From assembly GCA_014323545.1 (NCBI GenBank), contig CP058647.1:1962001-2026000 (forward strand): a stretch of 64,000 bases of DNA. Direction: 5' to 3'. This stretch comes from Hyphobacterium sp. CCMP332. Its GTDB lineage: Bacteria; Bacteroidota; Bacteroidia; Cytophagales; CCMP332. Positions 32,948-39,943 of this stretch are shown one piece after another. Under the pieces are notes generated by a model that made no database searches, was not told the DNA's origin, and saw only the letters and a list, made by a program, of their open reading frames with translations. The translations under genes were made by a program, and so were the position numbers. Every line of letters starts with the position of its first letter. The stretch's first letter is position 1.

Positions 32948-35378
32948 AATCAAAATACTCATCTTCATCGAGTTCTAAATCCTCTTCTTGTTCTTTTTGA
33001 TTTTTTAATATCTTTTTGAGCTCTTTAACCTCTTCTTTTATTCCTGTTTTAATGTTTTCCTTTAATGCTTCTTCATTGTATTTGACCTTATAATCGTTAC
33101 TTGTCCCGGTTAACTTTATAAGCAGTTTGGTTTTGCCGCTCTTATCATCTTTTATCTGCCCAAATCTTTCATCGCGATCGATTTTTTCCCTTGTCACAGG
33201 AATTTCAAAATCGTAGTTGATATGATTGTTAAAAGTATGAGTGCCCTGAACATTGATTGTTCTGACATTTGAAGAGATCGACATTTTAGGTAGGGTAATT
33301 AGACTGTTCTTAATAAATATTTCATTTTCGAGCTCATCAAATTTTAAATTCATCAAATCATCCTCTCTAATAAATTTGCTCACAGCCTGAAGTGGTTCAA
33401 ACAAAATCAATCGGCCATTTGAAACTTTCGAATTGATAGAAAAAATATGTTTATCCATGTCAAAATTAAGATGATCATCAGAAATCATAAAACCGGTGAA
33501 AGAGGCAGTTAATTGACCTTCCAGATGTCTTTGCTGAATAAATTCCTGATTGAAATCCTTGAATATGTAAAAGACACTATCGATGAATACTCTATTTAGT
33601 TTACCGCTTGTAAACCATTCAATCCTTTTTGGGTTTCTTGCGTCAAGATCCATATTGACCATAATTTGCCCTCCCGCGACATTCATTCTGACCGAATCAA
33701 TATGCAAAGTCTTATTTTTGATGCTAAGATCTCCATTGATATTCTGAGCCTTAAAACGTTTGAAGTTTAATTTTTTAATGTTCAGGTGATGTTTGTGAAT
33801 GATTCTATCAGGTAATTTTAAAATATATTCATTCTTTTCATCAGAGTCATTAATCCATTCTTCCAAATTGATAAAGTCACTTGTAACGCTTGTTTCAATA
33901 AACATTCTTGAATTCTCTTTGAGAAAGTAATCCATTGAATTAGAAACTGTGCCATCGAGTTTAAAGTGGCTGTTCACTGTACTTGCCAACAGCGATTGAA
34001 TTGTCAATAAGCCTTTATCATAAACCAGTTGCCCATTCATGTCTTTTATCAAAACACTCGGTTCAATTGTCTCAAATTGAACATGGTTTAAAGTGAGAAT
34101 ACCGGAGAGCTCAGCATTTTTGGGGAAACCTGATTTTTTATTTGGTAAATGGCCATTATAAACCAGATCAATATCTATTGTGCCTTTAGCATTGTTTTTA
34201 ATTGGCAGGTGTAAAAATTTGGAAATAAAATCAACTTTTTGACTCGTAAATAGTTGAGCCTTTATAGTGGGATTATTAAAGTCCTGAATTTTTAATGAAG
34301 CTGAGAAATCAGAAATATCATTTTTCCCTCTAATTGACTGCAGATTTAAAGTAGAACTTTTCCAGTTTGACAGATTGGAAAAGTTCCAGTTGGCATTCAG
34401 TTCATTTATTCTGAATCCTTGCTCCGGATTTTTGAGTTTTAATTTTATTGACTGCGATTTAATATTTAAATCGCAGGCCCAATTATTTTTTGAAATATTG
34501 CCATTAAGCGTAATATCAAAAGCGAAATTTCCTTTTATACTATAGTCATTAATGTATTTTTTTGCATCCTGATTTAGAAAAGCATAAAGTTTTTCTATTT
34601 GAAATTCTTTGGAAGCAATAGAAATTTCACTCTGGTTGCCCAATAAGTCCAAAACAGCCTCACCTTCAATATTTGAACCGTACAGGGAAGATTTGAGGTC
34701 CGAAATAAGAATGAATTTAGATTTGAGACCCATCTTGAAATTGTGACTTAATTCGATAAGCTCCTCAGAATCAAATTCAATATTATCTGATTTTAATTCT
34801 AAAACTTTCCATTTACCGCTATGATCTGCGATAATTTCATTTTCTTTTATTTGACCTGAGATATTAGCCCTTTCAGAATAGAATTTAAAGTTTTGATGTT
34901 CTATTCGCGATTCATAGTCCAGAAATATATTGGAGAGTATTATTCTCTCAAGTTTTATTTCTTCTCCTCCTTCTGATTCTTTTTTAAAGATATCGTAATT
35001 ACTGCATCGCTGATCTCGAAAAATGTAAATTCGGCCATTTTCTAAATAAATGTGACGAATATTAAAATCACCTTTGAAGATCGCAATTGGATTGGCAAGA
35101 ATTGAAAGCTTTTCTACACTTAATAAAGGTTCAGAAATACCACAGTTCGCTCCCCGAATTGATGCATTGTTTAATTCAACGGCGACATATGGCCAATGCT
35201 CAAATATATTGAGATTAATTTGCTCAACTTTTGCTTCCACGTCAAGGTAATTGTTGATTTCATTGACGAAGGCCTGAATTATTTTATCTTGATTAAAATA
35301 AAAATAAGTGACAATTCCCCCTGAACTCAGAATGAACACTAGTAGCAATGCCCCAAATATGATTTTTAGTTTACGCAA
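32940..35378 (-). CDS. AsmA family protein
   Basis: An 812-residue protein with one N-terminal membrane anchor (residues ~6-28) and a very long periplasmic part in the AsmA/TamB-like repeat style. Such proteins bridge or regulate lipid transport and outer-membrane assembly. The C-terminus has a charged Lys/Glu tail (residues ~775-812). It starts with TTG at 35378, since no in-frame ATG precedes the conserved RKLKIIFG opening. Its end overlaps the barrel gene by 8 bases on the opposite strand. Confidence 0.88.
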   Translation of the reverse strand: MRKLKIIFGALLLVFILSSGGIVTYFYFNQDKIIQAFVNEINNYLDVEAKVEQINLNIFEHWPYVAVELNNASIRGANCGISEPLLSVEKLSILANPIAIFKGDFNIRHIYLENGRIYIFRDQRCSNYDIFKKESEGGEEIKLERIILSNIFLDYESRIEHQNFKFYSERANISGQIKENEIIADHSGKWKVLELKSDNIEFDSEELIELSHNFKMGLKSKFILISDLKSSLYGSNIEGEAVLDLLGNQSEISIASKEFQIEKLYAFLNQDAKKYINDYSIKGNFAFDITLNGNISKNNWACDLNIKSQSIKLKLKNPEQGFRINELNANWNFSNLSNWKSSTLNLQSIRGKNDISDFSASLKIQDFNNPTIKAQLFTSQKVDFISKFLHLPIKNNAKGTIDIDLVYNGHLPNKKSGFPKNAELSGILTLNHVQFETIEPSVLIKDMNGQLVYDKGLLTIQSLLASTVNSHFKLDGTVSNSMDYFLKENSRMFIETSVTSDFINLEEWINDSDEKNEYILKLPDRIIHKHHLNIKKLNFKRFKAQNINGDLSIKNKTLHIDSVRMNVAGGQIMVNMDLDARNPKRIEWFTSGKLNRVFIDSVFYIFKDFNQEFIQQRHLEGQLTASFTGFMISDDHLNFDMDKHIFSINSKVSNGRLILFEPLQAVSKFIREDDLMNLKFDELENEIFIKNSLITLPKMSISSNVRTINVQGTHTFNNHINYDFEIPVTREKIDRDERFGQIKDDKSGKTKLLIKLTGTSNDYKVKYNEEALKENIKTGIKEEVKELKKILKNQKEQEEDLELDEDEYFDFN

Positions 35379-35460
35379 AGACGGCCATTTATAGCGGAAA
35401 ACGAATCTATTTCAATAATCATTGTTATTTAAATATTTTTTGTAAAAATATTCCAAATTC

Positions 35461-35491
35461 TTTGCCTCATATCAAAAAGGATTTACTTTTG
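35461..35491 (+). promoter_or_regulatory. promoter of tRNA-Val
   Basis: TTTG (35461-35464), 19 bases, then TACTTTTG (35484-35491). This is a perfect match to TTTG-N19-TAnnTTTG. It would give a leader of about 100 bases before the tRNA. Confidence 0.75.
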
Positions 35492-35519
35492 CAGTCCCTT
35501 TTTTAAGGATATATAATTT

Positions 35520-35562
35520 GGGCGCTTAGCCCTGAAGTAATTCACGATGTGAATCCTACAGG
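35520..35562 (+). other. structured leader with an 11-base copy of the tRNA 5' end
   Basis: GGGCGCTTAGC (35520-35530) is identical to the first 11 bases of the downstream tRNA-Val (35602-35612). It is followed by a hairpin: CCTG, a short bulge, ATTCAC, loop GAT, GTGAAT, a bulge, CAGG. The copy lies inside the predicted transcript. It may be a relic of a second tRNA or a processing element. Confidence 0.5.
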
Positions 35563-35601
35563 ACAAGCTCTCTGATTTGATCTTCTTTAAGACGATAAAA
35601 A

Positions 35602-35676
35602 GGGCGCTTAGCTCAGTTGGTTCAGAGCACTTGGTTTACACCCAAGGGGTCGGGGGTTCGAATCCCTCAGCGCCCA
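35602..35676 (+). tRNA. tRNA-Val (anticodon TAC)
   Basis: A 75-base cloverleaf that can be folded by eye: acceptor GGGCGCT/AGCGCCC, D stem GCTC/GAGC, anticodon stem CTTGG/CCAAG with loop TTTACAC (anticodon TAC, reading GTA valine codons). The T stem is GGGGG/CCCTC with one G-T pair and the TTCGAAT loop. The discriminator is A, and CCA is not encoded. A strong promoter lies upstream and a hairpin with a T-run directly downstream. Confidence 0.97.
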
Positions 35677-35688
35677 CTAAAGAATGCG

Positions 35689-35722
35689 AAATCCTCGCTT
35701 GCGTAGCAAGTGGGGATTTTTT
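35689..35722 (+). terminator. intrinsic terminator-like hairpin after tRNA-Val
   Basis: AAATCC...TCG CTTGC, loop GTA, GCAAG TGG GGATTT followed by six T. The stem is about 14 pairs with two wobbles. It is also a copy, in opposite orientation, of the hairpin repeats at 35759-35805 and 35877-35923. Confidence 0.6.
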
Positions 35723-35741
35723 GTTTACAAACAAGCCAAAA

Positions 35742-35986
35742 TTATTTGAGCGAAGGAGGTAAACAAAAAATCCCATAGTGCGATAGCACTAGAGGATTTC
35801 GCATTTAGACTTCGTTGGCGAAGAGGGATCGGCGACCCGAGTGGGGAGCCAATCCTAATTTATTTGAGCGAAGGAGGTAAACAAAAAATCCCATAGTGCG
35901 ATAGCACTAGAGGATTTCGCATTTAGACTTCGTCGGCGAAGAGGGATCGGCGACCCCGTATTTATTGCGGGGGAGCCAATCCTCAA
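35742..35986 (+). repeat. tandem pair of ~118-base hairpin-rich repeats
   Basis: Unit A starts at 35742 and unit B at 35860. The first 97 bases of each are identical but for one T/C difference (35816 in A). Each unit contains a hairpin with tip TAGTGCGATAGCACTA, a second hairpin CTTCG-loop-CGAAG, and a third palindrome between CGGCGA and GGAGCCAATCC. Only the third palindrome differs between the units. No open reading frame or transposase is present. Confidence 0.85.
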
Positions 35987-36072
35987 TCATGAAGGCCAAT
36001 TTGATTAGCTTTTGATTGGTTACAAGGGCCGAGTATTTAATTCGGCGATCCCGAATTTATTTCGAAGGAGCC

Positions 36073-36089
36073 AATCCCTCAGCGCCCAC
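36073..36089 (+). repeat. 17-base copy of the tRNA-Val 3' end
   Basis: AATCCCTCAGCGCCCAC is identical to 35661-35677, the 3' part of the tRNA T arm and acceptor plus two bases. The two copies are 412 bases apart and bracket the hairpin repeats, as a target or attachment duplication would. Confidence 0.8.
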
Positions 36090-36099
36090 AATCAAAAGC

Positions 36100-36125
36100 C
36101 TTGCAAGAAATTGCGAGATTTTTTT
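36100..36125 (+). terminator. intrinsic terminator beyond the second tRNA end
   Basis: CTTGCAA-GAAA-TTGCGAG forms a 7-pair stem with a GNRA-type loop, followed by A and seven T. It directly follows the 36073-36089 copy. It may be the ancestral tRNA-Val terminator displaced by an insertion. It ends just before the convergent Nudix gene. Confidence 0.65.
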
Positions 36126-36127
36126 GT

Positions 36128-36811
36128 TTACACTTCAAAATGCATTCCTTTTTTTATTAATTCTTCATAATTCTTTTGGTTGAATGAGTATAGGTTTCCT
36201 GGTCTACCGGCACCGTCACTTTTTACTTTTTCCTCCAATTCATCCAAAATATTTAAACTTATGATTTTACGTTTGAAATTCCTTCTGTCAATTGGGCGGT
36301 CTAATAGTGTGGCGTATAATTGTTCAAGATCCGAAAAAGGAAATTTTTTATCCAATAATTCAAACCCGATCGGCTGATATCTGATTTTATTTCTCAGTCT
36401 TTCTATTGCTGTATTTAGTATTATTTTATGGTCAAATGCCAAATGGGGTAAGTTTTTAATATTGAACCATGCCGCTTCTTCTGCGTCAGTACTTGCAGAT
36501 AACTGTTTGAAGGAGTTTGATTTGACCAATAAAAAATAAGCAATGGATATTACCCTTTTTCTTGGATCTCTATTGGGTTCGCCAAAGGTATAGAGTTGTT
36601 CCAGAAACTTGATTTTAATACCTGTTTCTTCTTCCAGTTCACGTTTTACAGCACTTTCAAGACTTTCATCGTCAAGCACAAAACCACCGGGGATCGCCCA
36701 TGAGCCTTTAAAGGGAGGGTATTTCCTTTTAATTAATAGTATAGAAACTCCATTGTCTTTGCTGTATCCAAATACAATGGCATCAACGGCCACTTTTATA
36801 TTTTGTGTCAT
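36128..36811 (-). CDS. Nudix hydrolase / NrtR-like transcriptional regulator
   Basis: A 227-residue protein with an N-terminal Nudix domain (residues ~5-140) and a C-terminal winged-helix segment (PIDRRNFKRKIISLNIL, then GRPGNLYSF) typical of NrtR-family regulators, which bind DNA and sense nucleotide-sugar or ADP-ribose-like ligands. The Nudix box is complete: G-x5-E-x7-REL-EEETGI, so hydrolysis may still occur, unlike in many regulators of this class. ATG at 36811 is used; a GTG at 36817 is also open. Three similar 21-bp inverted repeats lie at and upstream of its start. Confidence 0.85.
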   Translation of the reverse strand: MTQNIKVAVDAIVFGYSKDNGVSILLIKRKYPPFKGSWAIPGGFVLDDESLESAVKRELEEETGIKIKFLEQLYTFGEPNRDPRKRVISIAYFLLVKSNSFKQLSASTDAEEAAWFNIKNLPHLAFDHKIILNTAIERLRNKIRYQPIGFELLDKKFPFSDLEQLYATLLDRPIDRRNFKRKIISLNILDELEEKVKSDGAGRPGNLYSFNQKNYEELIKKGMHFEV

Positions 36812-36822
36812 ATTCACGTAAA
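36802..36822. promoter_or_regulatory. putative operator 1 (overlaps Nudix gene start)
   Basis: The sequence has the form TTTGTGT-N7-ACGTAAA. Two bases deviate from a perfect inverted repeat. It covers the start codon region of the Nudix gene and shares the GTGTCATA core with operator 3. Confidence 0.4.
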
Positions 36823-36873
36823 AATAATGATTTAAAAATTAGCCTTACAATCAGTAAACAAAGAAAAAAATTA

Positions 36874-36894
36874 TTTGTGTAAAAAAAACGCAAA
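36874..36894. promoter_or_regulatory. putative operator 2
   Basis: TTTGTGT-A7-ACGCAAA, an inverted repeat with one mismatch and a 7-base A spacer. It is centred 72 bases from operator 1 and 52 from operator 3. Confidence 0.45.
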
Positions 36895-36899
36895 ATATT

Positions 36900-36929
36900 T
36901 TTGACATATAAATGTTTATTCTATATTTG
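36900..36929 (+). promoter_or_regulatory. promoter of the cyclase gene
   Basis: TTTG (36900-36903), 18 bases, TATATTTG (36922-36929). It agrees with the Bacteroidota consensus and lies 23 bases before the ATG. Its -7 box overlaps operator 3, so repression by an occupied operator is plausible. Confidence 0.65.
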
Positions 36930-36946
36930 TGTCATAATAACACAAA
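36926..36946. promoter_or_regulatory. putative operator 3 (overlaps cyclase -7 box)
   Basis: TTTGTGT-CATAATA-ACACAAA, a perfect 7-base inverted repeat with a 7-base spacer. It overlaps the last four bases of the -7 box and lies where transcription should begin. Confidence 0.55.
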
Positions 36947-36952
36947 AATAAA

Positions 36953-37639
36953 ATGCTTCAAGCTTTATTCAACGATAATACCAATCCTGTTTTCTGCTAT
37001 TTTTCTGAAAACAACCAATATGAAGATCTGAATTCAAGATTTGAAAATAATTTCATTGATTCCACCAATGTTGAGGATATCGCCATTGAGAAATTTGTGT
37101 CTATTCTTTTTGTTGATATCGCCGATTTTACACATCTAAGTGATAAAAACAGTGCCAGTAGTATTGCGAAAATGTTAAAAGAATACTACGAAATCGCAGG
37201 CAGAATTATTCAGAAATACAATGGAAGTATTATTGATTATTATGGCGATGGCTTTTTGGCCATATTTGGTTTGAATGGGAGCAAGAAACATCCTAAAAAC
37301 CTAATTAAGGCTGCTATGGAGCTTCAGGAGGCAGTAAAGGCTTTTAAACCCAGAGCTAAGGAATTATGTCATGAAGAATTTAATATCCGGATTGGAGGTC
37401 ATTCAGGTGAAATAATCTGGGAACGCATTGGAATTCCCGGAATGCACAAACACGCCGCAATCGGAGACTCTGTAAACTTCGCTTCAAGAATAGAACAAGC
37501 CAATAAATACCTTAAAACAAATTTTTTAGTTTCTGAGAATTTATACCAACAGATACAAAAAGACGTTGTCGTTCAAAAATCTTTTAATATTAGGGCGAAG
37601 GGAAAAGAAGGAATGCACAAAGTTTATTCTTTAGTCTAA
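36953..37639 (+). CDS. adenylate/guanylate cyclase domain protein (class III)
   Basis: A 228-residue single-domain cyclase. It has ILFVDIADFTHLS (first metal Asp), YYGDGFLAIFG (second metal Asp), RIGGHSGEIIW and GDSVNFASRIEQ (transition-state Asn and Arg), so the catalytic set looks complete. There is no sensor domain or membrane segment; residues 1-45 are a short unrelated lead. The base specificity (cAMP or cGMP) is not decided here. It is divergent from the Nudix regulator and starts a three-gene run. Confidence 0.9.
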   Translation: MLQALFNDNTNPVFCYFSENNQYEDLNSRFENNFIDSTNVEDIAIEKFVSILFVDIADFTHLSDKNSASSIAKMLKEYYEIAGRIIQKYNGSIIDYYGDGFLAIFGLNGSKKHPKNLIKAAMELQEAVKAFKPRAKELCHEEFNIRIGGHSGEIIWERIGIPGMHKHAAIGDSVNFASRIEQANKYLKTNFLVSENLYQQIQKDVVVQKSFNIRAKGKEGMHKVYSLV

Positions 37640-37653
37640 AAAATGTTAATCAC

Positions 37654-37872
37654 ATGAATCTTATCATTTTGAAGTCCGACATCGATTCATCAGATAAATT
37701 GGTATCTGTCAAGAAAGCACTTTCTAATCTTTCAGAAATATTAGACTGGAATGTAGATTTCATGGATATTGACAAGGTTTTGAGAATTGAATGCGCTCAG
37801 GTTATTTCCGAAAGGGCAGTTATTGATCAATGTAAAAATGTTGGTATAATTTGTGAACCTCTGCCTGAATAA
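37654..37872 (+). CDS. small conserved protein, ferredoxin-fold-like, unknown function
   Basis: A 72-residue protein, 14 bases after the cyclase. The strand-helix-strand pattern (NLIILKSDI, VKKALSNL, WNVDFMDIDKVLRIE, ISERAVIDQCKNVG, ICEPL) resembles small HMA-like ferredoxin folds common in Bacteroidota, but the CxxC metal site is absent. It is in the cyclase transcription unit, but its role cannot be inferred further. Confidence 0.65.
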   Translation: MNLIILKSDIDSSDKLVSVKKALSNLSEILDWNVDFMDIDKVLRIECAQVISERAVIDQCKNVGIICEPLPE

Positions 37873-37890
37873 TTCCTTATCTTCAATACA

Positions 37891-38376
37891 ATGATACGTC
37901 GGGCAACATTGAAGGATGCAAGTCAAATTGCTGACATCTATAATTATTATATAGAAAATTCTATAGTCTCCTTTGAAACCGAACAGATCAGTGAGGAGGA
38001 TATGCAAAAACGCATGAAAGATGTAATCCCCGCTTTTCCCTGGCTGGTAAATGAGGAAAATGGCCTAATCCAGGGTTATGCCTATGCCAATAAATGGAAT
38101 AACCGATGTGCTTATGAGCAATCTGTTGAAACTTCAATTTACCTGCGAAATGGCTCTACGGGAAAAGGTATTGGCTATGCGCTTTATAAGCATTTGATTG
38201 ATATTCTCATCGACAAAAAATATCATGCCTTGATCGGGGGCATCTCTTTACCGAATGCTGCCAGTCAGGCCCTGCATGAAAAATTGGGATATACAAAGGT
38301 GGCCCATTTCAAGGAAACCGGATTTAAATTCGGAAAGTATATTGATGTTGGCTATTGGGAGAAGATTTTGGATTAG
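37891..38376 (+). CDS. GNAT family N-acetyltransferase, phosphinothricin-acetyltransferase-like
   Basis: A 161-residue acetyltransferase with the order and spacing of the Bar/Pat/MnaT group: RRATLKDASQIADIYNYYI, FPWLV, GYAYANKWNNRCAYEQSVETSIYL, then the acetyl-CoA loop STGKGIGYALYK, PNAASQALHEKLGY and GYWEKIL. Such enzymes acetylate the amino group of toxic amino-acid analogues such as phosphinothricin or methionine sulfone. It lies 18 bases after the small gene and converges on the T9SS protein with one base between the stops. Confidence 0.9.
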   Translation: MIRRATLKDASQIADIYNYYIENSIVSFETEQISEEDMQKRMKDVIPAFPWLVNEENGLIQGYAYANKWNNRCAYEQSVETSIYLRNGSTGKGIGYALYKHLIDILIDKKYHALIGGISLPNAASQALHEKLGYTKVAHFKETGFKFGKYIDVGYWEKILD

Positions 38377-38377
38377 A

Positions 38378-39904
38378 TCATTCCTTTAAAATCTTCCCTC
38401 TATCCATTTGTTTTCCATTCCTAATTTCAAAGATGTAAAGCCCCTTAGGAACTTTTGAAAGCGAAATGGTAGATATATCTGATTTAAGAATTTGTTGGAA
38501 CTGAAGGCTTCCTTGAATGTCATAAAGGCTGAATAATAAATCTTCATTATAAGTGTCAATTTGAACATTCAAATTATTACTGGTAGGATTAGGATAGACT
38601 TTCAGATTCTCAAATTCTCTAATTTCCTCCAATCCGACAATGCAAGTTGGATGAGGACAACCATTTGTATCTACAGAAACTAACCATAATTCCTGTTGAG
38701 GAGGGTTTGGACTAAAAGGATTCGTCACTTCACCTATTGCATATATCTTATCATCATCAATGTGGGTGTCAAAAAAAGCATCAAATTCATTTAGGATTCC
38801 ATTGTTGAGAAGACCATAACTTCTTTCCCAAGTACTATCGCCATTACTTAAAGAAAGCCTTTGTAAGAACCCATAATATCCGTTCGTATCGGGTTCAAAA
38901 AGATTCCCATATTTCTCTCCTCCAATGATTAAGTCACCTGAGCTCAACTCATCTATCGTATATCCATAAGTTTCAGAGCTAAACGGTGCATTCGATTCAT
39001 ATGTCCATTGCAGATTAAAAAAACTGTCAATTTTTTGTGCATATATTTTATAACCAAAACCACCGTCAAATTTTGATGATATGTAGGCAATACCTCCATC
39101 TTTTGTCCTAATTAATTCTTGAGCGCCGATAATATTGTTTGAAGAGCTTAAATACTCATTTAGGATTTGTCCTGAATAATCGCATTGTAATACCCAAGAA
39201 TATAAGCTTCCACCTGGGAATTGCTTATCACCTCCTATTAGAATACTATTCGGGCCGTCATTTATAATTGAATAACCTTCATCTTGACTTTGATTGTTAC
39301 CATATCTATATGTACTGATGTAATCCCCTGAAGAATCAAAGAGCATCAAAAAGATATCCGAATCTTCAAAACTTGGATTTCCAGGTTGAATAGAATCACC
39401 TTTTAATACGTAAGCTCCAGTAACTGCAATAAGCTCGTTTTCAAGAATTGCAGCGTCTTGTACAATGAGATAAACGTAATCTAATGTATCGAAGTATTCT
39501 TTTGTCCATACTACCTGATTATTGCTATCTCTTTTATGAATAAAAATACCAAGTTGAAGCTCATTAGCCGTGCTATCAAATGAATACTCTCCAATTAGAA
39601 ATTTGCTTTTTTCTCTATTAGAGAGAATTTTCATAGAACGATATGATTGAAGACTATCTCCAATATTTTGATCCAGGAATATTAGATTTCCATTTTCATC
39701 GTACTCAGCAAAAATACTTCTAATAACTGCAGAGGATTGATAAGGTTGACAAACTCTACCAGTTACGAAAATAGAATTATCCTCATGCAAAACTGACAAA
39801 CCCAAAGCGCATAGATTTCCAAATGTGGTTTTTTGATTTATTTGTCCAAAAACCAATGCATGAACTAACGAAATTAAACTAATTATGAAACCTACTTTTA
39901 TCAT
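38378..39904 (-). CDS. T9SS-sorted secreted protein, propeller-like, unknown function
   Basis: A 508-residue protein with an N-terminal signal peptide (IKVGFIISLISLVHALVFG) and a C-terminal type IX secretion sorting domain (VYPNPTSNNLNVQ, ISLSKVPKGLYIFEIRNG). The middle is made of repeated strand units (GGIAYISSKFDGGFGYK, GDLIIGGEKYGN) as in beta-propeller proteins that are exported to the surface. No catalytic motif is seen. The ATG at 39904 is used; an in-frame opening at 39931 falls outside the signal. A stem-loop separates it from the upstream T9SS gene. Confidence 0.85.
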   Translation of the reverse strand: MIKVGFIISLISLVHALVFGQINQKTTFGNLCALGLSVLHEDNSIFVTGRVCQPYQSSAVIRSIFAEYDENGNLIFLDQNIGDSLQSYRSMKILSNREKSKFLIGEYSFDSTANELQLGIFIHKRDSNNQVVWTKEYFDTLDYVYLIVQDAAILENELIAVTGAYVLKGDSIQPGNPSFEDSDIFLMLFDSSGDYISTYRYGNNQSQDEGYSIINDGPNSILIGGDKQFPGGSLYSWVLQCDYSGQILNEYLSSSNNIIGAQELIRTKDGGIAYISSKFDGGFGYKIYAQKIDSFFNLQWTYESNAPFSSETYGYTIDELSSGDLIIGGEKYGNLFEPDTNGYYGFLQRLSLSNGDSTWERSYGLLNNGILNEFDAFFDTHIDDDKIYAIGEVTNPFSPNPPQQELWLVSVDTNGCPHPTCIVGLEEIREFENLKVYPNPTSNNLNVQIDTYNEDLLFSLYDIQGSLQFQQILKSDISTISLSKVPKGLYIFEIRNGKQMDRGKILKE

Positions 39905-39909
39905 AAGAA

Positions 39910-39937
39910 TGGCGGTCAAGTCATAACTCAACCGCCA
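39910..39937. terminator. stem-loop between the two T9SS genes
   Basis: TGGCGGT (39910-39916) and ACCGCCA (39931-39937) are perfect inverted repeats around a 14-base loop. No U-tract follows on either strand, so it may be an attenuator or an mRNA-stabilising structure more than a terminator. Confidence 0.4.
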
Positions 39938-39943
39938 ATAAAA

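Noticed and set aside
35577-35762. A 61-residue open frame across tRNA-Val
   Set aside because: Its middle is the tRNA sequence read as protein, a known annotation artefact. There is no independent coding evidence.
35683-35986. CRISPR array
   Set aside because: There are only two direct units of 118 bases with no short regular repeat-spacer alternation, and no cas genes occur nearby.
35661-36089. An attachment site pair of an integrated island or prophage
   Set aside because: The 17-base repeat is att-like, but only 412 bases of non-coding hairpins lie between and no integrase or phage gene is present. It is reported as an element or scar instead.
37741-38007. An 88-residue minus-strand open frame
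   Set aside because: It is antisense to the small gene and the GNAT gene, both of which have coherent plus-strand coding signals.
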